The notes: a model not told the origin generated them from the letters alone. 8,453 bases of DNA from CAISTG01 sp964455185 (GCA_964455185.1 CAYVUR010000026.1:1-8453), one strand, 5' to 3'. Shown: positions 1 to 6,441, counted from the first letter of the stretch. Made by a program: numbers and translations.

Positions 1-2139
1 CCACAGCCGGGTGATTGGCGAATAATAACTTCTTATCCGGTTAAAAATAGTGGCCCAGTAACTATTGATTTGAATTATACTATTTTAAGTTATGGCGGTG
101 GCACCTATACTGTCGGTTCTCCATTAATGTTGGACCAAAATTCATCTTTACGTATAGTTAATAGTCAATTAATTAACAATAAAGGAGCAATTATTTTACT
201 AAGTTCAGTAAAAAGCGCTATTATCAATAATTCTGATATTTGGAATCCAGATTTTTGCATACCTCAAGAAGGCAATCCTAATTATTGCGGTATGTGGGAC
301 GGCATCAAGAATTATACTTTTAATTCTTTTGATTTTAGTGGTAATTATTGGGGTGATGTTAATGGTCCGTCAATTGCTTTTCCAGAAGTTAATTATAGAA
401 ATGGTACGCCATTGGCCGAGGTCCGTGGCGGTAAAAGTGTTTACGAACCTTATAAAACTAAGCCGATTTGGCGTCAACAGAAATTAGACCCAGTAATTTT
501 AATTCCCGGAATTTTGGGTAGTTGGTATCGGCCGACTACTGGCAAGTGGGAAATTGATCCAATACTTAATACTTATCATGATTTGTGGCAAGCACTTGAA
601 GCCGCTGGCTATGAGGAGGGTAAGACACTATTTGCTTTTCCTTATCAGTGGCGTCAATCTAATGTTTTGACTGCTTTAGAATTAAAAGAGAAAATTGCCG
701 AAATAAAGACATTAACTGGTAGTCAGAAAGTGGATTTAGTGACACATTCAATGGGTGGTTTAGTAGCGCGGCAATATATTGAGACGCCGGGTTATGCTCA
801 TGATGTTGACCAGTTGATTTTTATTGCCACTCCGCATCATGGAGCGCCTAAAGCTTATTTAATGTGGGAAGGAGCAGAGTTTGGGGCAGAAAGAAAAGAT
901 AAATTAATGAAATATATTTTTTCTTTAGAGGCAGTTGAGCATGGTTATGATGACCGTGATGGATTAGTAAAATATTTTCGCGATTTCAATATTAATTCAG
1001 TCAAAGAATTATTACCAGATTATGATTATTTACGACTTAAAGATTCTCAAGAATTATTAAATTATCCTAATGGTTATCCTACCAATCAATTTTTGGAAAT
1101 CATCAATAATCCAGCGTTTCTAAATAATTTATCTGAAGTTAAAATACTTAATATTGTTGCTGATAGTGGTAATAACGAAACTTTAAGTGTCATTCGCATT
1201 GGTAGTAGCACTCAAACAGTAATGTATCCTGATTTGTGGGAGCATGGTGAGCCTGATGGCTTTTATGATTGGTTCTCTGATCATGGATTAGAGAATGGCG
1301 CTGGAGATGACACTGTACCTTTGGTTAGTAATAATGCTTTTAATGGTAGTCATCAGGAATCTTTTTTTGGTGCTACTCATCAGTCAATTGTTAGTAAAGC
1401 TCAAAAAGTCATAATTAAAGAGCTTACCAATAGTGAGCCGGAAGTAGAATTTTTTAGTTCACCAATTGAAAAGTTACTAATGTTTAGAATTTTTTCTCCT
1501 GCTGATTTTCAAGTAATTGCTCCTAATGGTCAGCGTTTAGGACGCAATTTTTCAGGCGACGGTATAATTGAGGAAATTCCAGCTGGTTATTATTCTGGTT
1601 TTGCTTCTTCTGCTATAGAATATGCGATTATTCCTAATCCTTTACCCGGAGAATATAAAATAGAATTATTGGGAATAGGTGAGGGGAATTATCGTTTAGT
1701 TGCTAATTATATTGATGATTCTACTAGCACAGAAGCTGTTTATTCCGGAACAATTACTACAAACGATAAACAAGAACTTAAATTATCTTATCAAAATGAA
1801 ACAGTTGAATTATCTAAAGTAGAGACGACTAATAATATTAATAGTAGTGGTGGGGGAGGAACAATTATTGAAAACCGTTTTGGCAGTGGTGGCGCGCCTA
1901 TTTCTTCTAGTACAGTTAATTTGCTAACCAAAACTGATTATGATTTTAATTTAATTAAACAAGAAATAATTGATTTACAAATAAGAATTAAGTGGTTAGA
2001 AGATTATACTTTAAGTGTTGAATTATATAATGGCATCAAAACTGATGATAAGATTTTTTTACTTGACCCATTAGTTGCGGAATTGAATCGTTTACGAGAT
2101 TTATTACAAGAGAAAAAAATAATTATTCAAATGGAATAA
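1..2139 (+). CDS. Secreted/surface beta-helix protein with LCAT-like lipase domain (5' end outside window)
   Basis: The reading frame is open from the first base, so the start lies upstream; the first possible start inside the window (TTG at 70) is almost certainly internal. The N-terminal part looks like the last coils of a right-handed beta-helix, ending in GNYWGDVNGP (nt 340-369), a motif common at the end of such repeats. An alpha/beta-hydrolase of the LCAT-like lipase/acyltransferase type follows: PVILIPGILGSW (nt 490-525) forms the oxyanion region, THSMGG carries the nucleophile Ser (nt 748-750), GDDTVPL the acidic residue (nt 1306-1311), and GATHQS the His (nt 1378-1380). So a full Ser-Asp-His triad is present. 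After it come a beta-rich region (nt ~1450-1800), a Gly/Ser linker (nt ~1840-1915) and a helical tail. No sorting motif or C-terminal membrane helix is seen. It probably hydrolyses or transfers acyl chains of lipids outside the cell; the substrate is unknown. The helix-lipase fusion is seen directly; the function is inferred. Confidence 0.85.
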   Translation, partial: PQPGDWRIITSYPVKNSGPVTIDLNYTILSYGGGTYTVGSPLMLDQNSSLRIVNSQLINNKGAIILLSSVKSAIINNSDIWNPDFCIPQEGNPNYCGMWDGIKNYTFNSFDFSGNYWGDVNGPSIAFPEVNYRNGTPLAEVRGGKSVYEPYKTKPIWRQQKLDPVILIPGILGSWYRPTTGKWEIDPILNTYHDLWQALEAAGYEEGKTLFAFPYQWRQSNVLTALELKEKIAEIKTLTGSQKVDLVTHSMGGLVARQYIETPGYAHDVDQLIFIATPHHGAPKAYLMWEGAEFGAERKDKLMKYIFSLEAVEHGYDDRDGLVKYFRDFNINSVKELLPDYDYLRLKDSQELLNYPNGYPTNQFLEIINNPAFLNNLSEVKILNIVADSGNNETLSVIRIGSSTQTVMYPDLWEHGEPDGFYDWFSDHGLENGAGDDTVPLVSNNAFNGSHQESFFGATHQSIVSKAQKVIIKELTNSEPEVEFFSSPIEKLLMFRIFSPADFQVIAPNGQRLGRNFSGDGIIEEIPAGYYSGFASSAIEYAIIPNPLPGEYKIELLGIGEGNYRLVANYIDDSTSTEAVYSGTITTNDKQELKLSYQNETVELSKVETTNNINSSGGGGTIIENRFGSGGAPISSSTVNLLTKTDYDFNLIKQEIIDLQIRIKWLEDYTLSVELYNGIKTDDKIFLLDPLVAELNRLRDLLQEKKIIIQME

Positions 2140-2151
2140 AATAATTTATTT

Positions 2152-2517
2152 ATGAATAAATACTTCAAAGGTTTTCTTTTAATTATTCTAACCTTGATTT
2201 TAATAATTGTCTCGGCCCCTGCTTTTGGTTGGTTTCATAATCGGTTTATTGAAAAGGTATCTGGATCTTGGATAGGAACTAGTGATTCCTGGATGTTTAT
2301 AATTGGTTTATTTTATGGTTATGCTTTTTTTGTTCCTTTAATATTAACGATTGTTGTAAAAAGAAAATTTAAATATTGGCTAATTTGTTTTTTTATGGGA
2401 ATTGATTTTTTTATTTTTAGAGAGTCTTGGACTGTTATTTTTGATTTAATAGTCGCTTTAACTGCAGTCGCTTTGGGTGAATTAATTTTATTTTTTTATA
2501 ATAAACTTAAAAAATAG
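2152..2517 (+). CDS. Small four-helix membrane protein, function unknown
   Basis: I do not recognise this 121-residue protein. It has four hydrophobic segments, at about residues 6-25, 47-69, 74-89 and 93-116, joined by short loops, and ends in a basic tail (NKLKK). The first segment resembles a signal peptide (lysines, then a long Leu/Ile run, then SAPAFG), so it might be cleaved, leaving three helices. No catalytic motif or paired cysteines are visible. It starts 12 nt after the lipase gene with no promoter between them and no Shine-Dalgarno, so it is probably co-transcribed with the lipase. Its AT-rich codon use matches the lipase. A role in anchoring or exporting the lipase is possible but nothing in the sequence shows it. 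Confidence 0.75.
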   Translation: MNKYFKGFLLIILTLILIIVSAPAFGWFHNRFIEKVSGSWIGTSDSWMFIIGLFYGYAFFVPLILTIVVKRKFKYWLICFFMGIDFFIFRESWTVIFDLIVALTAVALGELILFFYNKLKK

Positions 2518-2610
2518 AGTGGTTAACCAATAGTTTTATAATCAATCTAGGAAAACTTTTTAAAAAAACTCATTTTTATTTCTAATTTTAGAAAAAAAAG
2601 CTCAAATTGT

Positions 2611-2639
2611 TTGACTTTTTTATTTTTTTATGATATAAT
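2611..2639 (+). promoter_or_regulatory. Sigma70-type promoter for the FadL-like gene
   Basis: TTGACT at 2611-2616 and TATAAT at 2634-2639 are separated by exactly 17 nt, with an AT-only spacer apart from one G. This is the best -35/-10 pair in the window. Transcription would start near 2646, giving a leader of about 60 nt before the ATG at 2708. The promoter lies in AT-rich, host-like sequence, whereas the gene it drives is GC-richer. The leader contains an imperfect tandem 10-mer (2663-2672 and 2673-2682, 8 of 10 identical) of unknown meaning. Confidence 0.75.
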
Positions 2640-2693
2640 TATATGTTTAGTGTATTGTTGAAAACTGAAGTAAATTGAAGCAAACAACCCGGT

Positions 2694-2699
2694 AGGAGG
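2694..2699 (+). promoter_or_regulatory. Consensus Shine-Dalgarno site of the FadL-like gene
   Basis: AGGAGG stands 8 nt before the ATG at 2708, an ideal spacing, and fixes that start. It is notable because none of the other genes in the window with a visible start has a comparable site; their upstream sequences are A/T-only or nearly so. Confidence 0.85.
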
Positions 2700-2707
2700 A
2701 AGAAGCA

Positions 2708-3883
2708 ATGAACAAGTTCTTTACAACAGTTATTATGACAGTTATTGTTGTCGTCGCGATTTTGTTAGCCGTTCCGGCTCACGCCGGAGCGCTGACGCAT
2801 CCGGCCGCTATTGGTACGGATGATGTTTTGTTCGGCGGAGACCCGGATGGTATCTGGATTTTCGGCAATCTTGGCGCGCGATTGCAGTTGCGTGACCAAA
2901 CAGTTATCGACGTTGGTTCTGAAGTGATGGTACCGAAATTCAGTTACACGAATAGGTTTGGGTGCAAGTTCGAATCCAAAAGTGTGGCGCATCCGTTGCC
3001 TTCTATTTTCTTCGCCACTCATCTAAATGAAGATGTTGTGGGGGGTATAGATATCCATACGCTGTATGGCCTCGGCGCTACCTTTCCAGCCATTAACTGG
3101 GGAATGGACACCAAAACCTTGGTGGCCGGCAGTTATATTAATTCGTTTATAACACGGCGACTTACGGATAAGTTGTTTATTGGTAGTAGTTTTGACCTGG
3201 TATTCGGGCAACTATCGTGGGATGCGCCATTTGACATCGATCGCGTGCCATTGCCAATTATGACGAAAACAGACATGTATGGAATTGGTGTCGGTTCATC
3301 ATTAGGGTTATGGTGGCAACCTTTTGATTCGTTTGGTTGCGGTTTAAATTACCGCTCTAAGGTCGAGGTCGATCTCAAGGGCAGGACACAGATTCTGACA
3401 CCCTTCGGCCGTATTCGTGACAAGACGAAAGGCCAGTTTCAGTTTCCGGACAAGTTGGACTTTGCGTTTGGCTGGAGCCCGGCCGAGGACTGGTTGATCA
3501 CGGGTGACTTCAGTTTCGTTGGTTATTCCAAACTCAACGATAACTTCCGGCTAGAATTTGATAAGCTGGGATTTACCAAACCAGTTCGTTTGGCCTGGCA
3601 GGATCATATCATAGCACATCTTGGAGTCAGTCGCCGCATCAACGATCATTGGCTGATCGGTGGTGGTGTCGGCTACATGGGGAAGTCTATACCAGATAGA
3701 ACGGTGGACATGTTGACGCCGGACGTCGAGGGCTTATGCGCCGGTGCTCGCATCGTCTATCAGGCCGACAACTTTAATCTAACGGCCAGTATCACTCGTT
3801 CCTGGGGTGAAAATGACATACCTCAGGGTAAAATTGAAGCTGACATCTGGGTTTTTGGCCTTTCTGGTACGTTGAAGTTTTAG
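2708..3883 (+). CDS. FadL/OmpP1/TodX-family outer-membrane transport protein
   Basis: A 391-residue precursor. Residues 1-26 form a signal peptide with a hydrophobic run and an AHA cleavage site before Gly27. The rest has the alternating pattern of a beta-barrel and several FadL-family blocks: HPLPSIFFATHLNED and TLYGLG (about 95-123), RLTDKLFIGSSFDLVFG (151-167), LNYRSKVEVDLKG (213-225), FPDKLDFAFGWSP (236-248) and GVSRRINDHWLIGGG (306-320 region). It ends in Phe391, as outer-membrane barrels usually do for Bam recognition. Family members carry long-chain fatty acids or other hydrophobic compounds across the outer membrane of diderm bacteria. The N-terminal NPAG motif of the family is not intact: the matching place reads DPDGIWIFGNLG (residues 45-56). 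The gene has its own promoter and a consensus ribosome-binding site, and its composition is unlike its neighbours. Family assignment is fairly secure; its operation in a cell of this kind is doubtful. Confidence 0.85.
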   Translation: MNKFFTTVIMTVIVVVAILLAVPAHAGALTHPAAIGTDDVLFGGDPDGIWIFGNLGARLQLRDQTVIDVGSEVMVPKFSYTNRFGCKFESKSVAHPLPSIFFATHLNEDVVGGIDIHTLYGLGATFPAINWGMDTKTLVAGSYINSFITRRLTDKLFIGSSFDLVFGQLSWDAPFDIDRVPLPIMTKTDMYGIGVGSSLGLWWQPFDSFGCGLNYRSKVEVDLKGRTQILTPFGRIRDKTKGQFQFPDKLDFAFGWSPAEDWLITGDFSFVGYSKLNDNFRLEFDKLGFTKPVRLAWQDHIIAHLGVSRRINDHWLIGGGVGYMGKSIPDRTVDMLTPDVEGLCAGARIVYQADNFNLTASITRSWGENDIPQGKIEADIWVFGLSGTLKF

Positions 3884-3932
3884 CGACACTGGTCAACCCT
3901 TTACCCCTCCGCTCGTTTTTTTAGCGCGTTCG

Positions 3933-3941
3933 TGGTATAAT
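3933..3941 (+). promoter_or_regulatory. Extended -10 promoter for the VIT1-like gene
   Basis: TGG followed by TATAAT (3936-3941) is a perfect extended -10 element. No good -35 is found 16-18 nt upstream, which an extended -10 can tolerate. Transcription would start near 3948, giving a leader of about 90 nt before the ATG at 4040. The element lies inside the GC-richer tail behind the FadL-like gene, so the VIT1-like gene may now be read from the foreign segment. No clear intrinsic terminator separates the two genes, so read-through is also possible. Confidence 0.55.
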
Positions 3942-4039
3942 AACCAAAAACCATGGGCGCCTTTTTAATTTATATTATTTTGTAATTCATTAAGGTTAGT
4001 GATTTTTTAATTTGTTTTAAAAATAAAGCAAAGAAAATT

Positions 4040-4516
4040 ATGAAAAAAAATGCTTTAGTTGGCCTGAGTTTTGGTATGACTTCTGCTACTATTACTACTC
4101 TTGGATTAATTGTTGGTTTAGAAGCGGCTACTTCATCGCTTAAAGTTGTTTTAAGTGGTATTTTTACCATTGCTATTGCCGATGCTTTTTCCGATGCTTT
4201 AGGGATTCATATTTCGCAAGAATCAGAAAATGAAAATACCGATAAAGATGTTTGGGTTTCTACGATTTTTACTTTTCTTGCTAAATTTTTATTTGCTTTG
4301 ACATTTGCTGTGCCTTTTTTAGTTTTGCCAATAAATCAAGCTATTTATATTGGTATTATTTGGGGACTTTTTATTATTATAGCTCTTAGTTTTTTTATAG
4401 CTAAAAGAGAAAAAAAGAATCCCATTTGGTCTATAATTGAGCATTTTGTTATTGCTATTATAGTAATTTTTTTAACTCACCAAGTAGGCCATTTAATTTC
4501 TCAAATTTTTAATTAA
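4040..4516 (+). CDS. Short VIT1/CCC1-family membrane protein (putative iron/manganese transporter)
   Basis: A 158-residue protein with about five membrane helices (residues ~5-28, 33-55, 74-97, 103-123 and 133-155). The first two carry the family pattern: GLSFGMTSATITTLGLIVGL, then IAIADAFSDALGIHIS followed by QESEN, comparable with the helix 1-2 region of VIT1/CCC1 proteins, which move Fe2+ or Mn2+ out of the cytosol. Known VIT1 proteins are usually above 200 residues and contain a cytoplasmic metal-binding helical domain between helices 2 and 3; here that link is only about 18 residues, so the domain is absent. The protein is intact, not truncated: it has a clear ATG and TAA. There is no Shine-Dalgarno. 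Substrate and direction of transport cannot be told from the sequence. Family membership is fairly likely; the metal role is inferred. Confidence 0.7.
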   Translation: MKKNALVGLSFGMTSATITTLGLIVGLEAATSSLKVVLSGIFTIAIADAFSDALGIHISQESENENTDKDVWVSTIFTFLAKFLFALTFAVPFLVLPINQAIYIGIIWGLFIIIALSFFIAKREKKNPIWSIIEHFVIAIIVIFLTHQVGHLISQIFN

Positions 4517-4589
4517 TTTAGATTTATAAAAATATTAAATTAGCTTGTTTATGGCTTGATTTTTTATTTTAATCTTGATAAGATTTTAT

Positions 4590-4598
4590 TGTTAAAAT
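4590..4598 (+). promoter_or_regulatory. Extended -10 promoter for gatCA, probably leaderless
   Basis: TG (4590-4591), one base, then TAAAAT (4593-4598) forms an extended -10 element whose end is 7 nt before the gatC ATG at 4606. Transcription would start at or within a base or two of the start codon, giving a leaderless mRNA. This agrees with the lack of any Shine-Dalgarno. An alternative is TTGATT (4556-4561), 17 nt, TAAGAT (4579-4584), which would leave a leader of about 15 nt. Confidence 0.5.
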
Positions 4599-4605
4599 AT
4601 TTTTT

Positions 4606-4899
4606 ATGAAATTAACTAAACAAGAAGTTGAACACATAGCTAATTTAGCTCGTTTACGTTTAACTGAAACAGAAATAGATAAGTATGCCGAACAATTATC
4701 GGGTATTTTAGATTATATGGATAAGTTGGGTACAGTAGATACTTCTAATGTCGAGCCAACTTCTCAAGTTACTGGAATTACTAACATTACTCGTGAAGAT
4801 GTAGTTTATGATTCAGATATTGCAGATGAATTAGTGGCTTGTGCTCCTGAAAGTCAAGATAGATTTATAGCTATTCCGAAAATTTTTGAAAATAAATAA
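4606..4899 (+). CDS. gatC: Aspartyl/glutamyl-tRNA(Asn/Gln) amidotransferase subunit C
   Basis: 97 residues, the usual GatC length. The family pattern is clear: an N-terminal helix pair (VEHIANLARLRLTETEID, then LSGILDYMDKL), the VDTSNVEPTSQ stretch near residues 44-54, TREDVV near 62-67, and APESQDRFIAIPKIFE at the C-terminus. GatC wraps around the GatA-GatB interface and holds the GatCAB complex together; the complex converts Glu-tRNA(Gln) to Gln-tRNA(Gln) and/or Asp-tRNA(Asn) to Asn-tRNA(Asn) in the cytoplasm. One nucleotide separates its TAA from the gatA ATG, so the two are co-transcribed and probably translationally coupled. No ribosome-binding site is visible. Confidence 0.95.
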   Translation: MKLTKQEVEHIANLARLRLTETEIDKYAEQLSGILDYMDKLGTVDTSNVEPTSQVTGITNITREDVVYDSDIADELVACAPESQDRFIAIPKIFENK

Positions 4900-4900
4900 T

Positions 4901-6361
4901 ATGGCGGAACTTAATAAATTAACATTGCTTGAAGCTTTTACTGGTTTACGCGAGGGAAGATTTACTAGTCGTGAATTAACTCAGGCTTGTTTTAATCAGA
5001 TTAAAAAATTTGACGATAAAATTAAAGCTTTTATTACCCTCAATGAAGAGGAAGCTTTTGCTCAAGCAGATGATTTTGATGTTAAATTTAAAACAGGTGA
5101 GAGTTTGCCGCCACTCGCCGGTATTCCCGTGATTATTAAAGATATTTTTTGTACTAAAGAACTCAAAACTACGGCCGCTTCGAAAATTTTAGCTGATTAT
5201 GTTCCGCCTTTTGATGCCGATACTATTAAACGTTTACGTGATCAGGGCGCAGTATTTCTGGGTAAAGTTAATATGGATGAATTCGCTATGGGAGGATCAA
5301 CTGAGAATTCAGGATTTTTCCCAACTCGTAATCCTTGGGATTTAGAGCGTGTTCCCGGAGGTTCTTCAGGTGGTTCAGCTGCTGCTTTAGCTGCCGATAT
5401 GGGTATCTATGCTTTAGGCACTGATACGGGCGGATCAATTCGCGAACCAGCATCTTTTTGTGGCGTTTCTGGGCTCAAAGTTTCTTATGGACGCGTTTCT
5501 CGTTATGGAGTAATGGCTATGACTTCATCTTTAGATACCATTGGCCCTTTTGCAAAAAACGTTGAAGATATTGCAGTGATATTAAAATATATTGCGGGTC
5601 GTGATGTTAAAGATTCTACTACTCCAGATGTAGCAGTTGATGATTATAGCGAGGAGATTAAAAAAGATATTAAGGGATTAAAAATTGGTTTACCTAAGGA
5701 ATATTTTGTCGAGGGTATGGACGCTGGTGTACGTGACCGCGTTTTGGAAGCCGCTAAAAAATTCGAAGAAATGGGAGCCGAGATTATTGATATTTCTTTG
5801 CCGCATACTGATTTAGCAGTAGCCGCTTATTATATTATCTGTCCTTCTGAAGTTAGTTCTAATATGGCGCGTTACGATGGTATACGCTATGGCTTATCTA
5901 AACGTGATGGAGATTTGCTTAGTATCTATCTTGATTCTCGAGCCGAGGGATTAGGCGCTGAAGTTAAACGACGCATTATGATTGGTACCTACGCTTTGTC
6001 CGCTGGTTATTATGATGCTTATTACAAAAAAGCAATGCAAATTAGAACTTTAGTACGTCAGGATTTTGACGAAGCCTTTAAAGAAGTTGATGTAATTTTA
6101 ACTCCGGTTGCTCCAGCTCCAGCTTATAAATTAGGAGAAAAAATTGGTGATCCTCTTAAAATGTATTTAGAAGATGTTTTTACAATTCCCGCATCTTTAG
6201 CTGGTCTTTGTGGTTTATCCATCCCTGCTGGATTATCTGATAATTTACCAGTGGGTATTCAGATTTTAGGTAAGCGCTTTGATGAAAAAACTATTTTAAG
6301 AGTTGGACATCAGTATCAATTAGTTACTGATTGGCACAAACTTAAACCAACTCTTTTATAA
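4901..6361 (+). CDS. gatA: Aspartyl/glutamyl-tRNA(Asn/Gln) amidotransferase subunit A
   Basis: The glutaminase/amidase subunit of GatCAB. It releases ammonia from Gln (or Asn) and channels it to GatB for amidation of the mischarged tRNA. 486 residues, the normal length. The amidase-signature triad is complete: Lys80 in GIPVIIKDIF, the cis-Ser Ser155 in PGGSSGGSAA, and nucleophile Ser179 in GTDTGGSIREP, with the same spacing as in characterised GatA (Lys79/Ser154/Ser178). The C-terminus has LTPVAPAPAYKLGE and GLPVGIQ-like NLPVGIQILG. I chose the ATG at 4901, 1 nt after the gatC stop, over an in-frame TTG at 4886 that would overlap gatC. gatB, required for activity, is not in the window and must be elsewhere in the genome. 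No odd features; codon use matches the AT-rich background. Confidence 0.96.
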   Translation: MAELNKLTLLEAFTGLREGRFTSRELTQACFNQIKKFDDKIKAFITLNEEEAFAQADDFDVKFKTGESLPPLAGIPVIIKDIFCTKELKTTAASKILADYVPPFDADTIKRLRDQGAVFLGKVNMDEFAMGGSTENSGFFPTRNPWDLERVPGGSSGGSAAALAADMGIYALGTDTGGSIREPASFCGVSGLKVSYGRVSRYGVMAMTSSLDTIGPFAKNVEDIAVILKYIAGRDVKDSTTPDVAVDDYSEEIKKDIKGLKIGLPKEYFVEGMDAGVRDRVLEAAKKFEEMGAEIIDISLPHTDLAVAAYYIICPSEVSSNMARYDGIRYGLSKRDGDLLSIYLDSRAEGLGAEVKRRIMIGTYALSAGYYDAYYKKAMQIRTLVRQDFDEAFKEVDVILTPVAPAPAYKLGEKIGDPLKMYLEDVFTIPASLAGLCGLSIPAGLSDNLPVGIQILGKRFDEKTILRVGHQYQLVTDWHKLKPTLL

Positions 6362-6402
6362 TATCTCTTGCTTTATTTTATTAAATATTTTAAAATAGAG
6401 TA

Positions 6403-6408
6403 TATAAT
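6403..6408 (+). promoter_or_regulatory. -10 element upstream of the Dsb-like gene
   Basis: A perfect TATAAT lies in the 80-nt gap after gatA. The -35 is weak (TTAAAT at 6381-6386 with a 16-nt spacer). Transcription would begin near 6415, leaving about 27 nt of A/T-rich leader without a Shine-Dalgarno. In such AT-rich DNA a TATAAT can arise by chance, so read-through from gatCA is an alternative. Confidence 0.4.
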
Positions 6409-6441
6409 AAATAAAAATAAAGAATAATAATTTTCAAAAAA

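Larger units (their letters stand above)
2684..3960. other. Segment of foreign base composition around the FadL-like gene
   Basis: Composition changes abruptly near 2684 and returns to the AT-rich background near 3960. As a hand-counted sample, 3421-3480 has 32 G/C in 60, while 5641-5700 in gatA has 17 in 60. The block is larger than the gene: about 75 nt after the stop codon stay GC-rich. Inside the gene, codons such as GGC, GCG, CGC and GAC are common, while the neighbours prefer A/T-ending codons. I found no flanking direct repeats, integrase or transposase, so the route of entry is not visible. The boundaries are estimates. A misassembly would look the same. Confidence 0.65.

Noticed and set aside
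70..72. TTG at 70 as the start of the lipase gene
   Set aside because: The frame is open to the window edge and the beta-helix pattern continues through this codon, so it is internal.
2520..2529. Perfect 10-bp palindrome TGGTTAACCA after the small membrane protein gene
   Set aside because: No loop for a hairpin, no U tract after it and no second copy seen, so neither a terminator nor a supported operator.
2765..3211. Two minus-strand open frames (2765-3022 and 3023-3211)
   Set aside because: They lie wholly opposite the FadL-like gene, have no promoter or ribosome-binding site, and their products lack recognisable features; they are by-products of its GC-richer codons.
2684..3960. Search for flanking direct repeats, inverted repeats or a mobile-element enzyme around the foreign-looking segment
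   Set aside because: Only a 6-nt match (CAACCC) was found near both sides, too short to call a target duplication; no transposase or integrase is encoded.
3970..4170. Minus-strand open frame of 66 codons
   Set aside because: It overlaps the start of the VIT1-like gene antisense and its product shows no family pattern.
4886..4888. TTG at 4886 as the gatA start
   Set aside because: It would overlap gatC by 14 nt and add five residues, whereas the ATG at 4901 directly follows the gatC stop and gives the catalytic residues near their usual numbers.
6386..6397. Perfect A/T-only palindrome TATTTTAAAATA after gatA
   Set aside because: Expected by chance in this AT-rich gap; no G-C pairs to act as a terminator.
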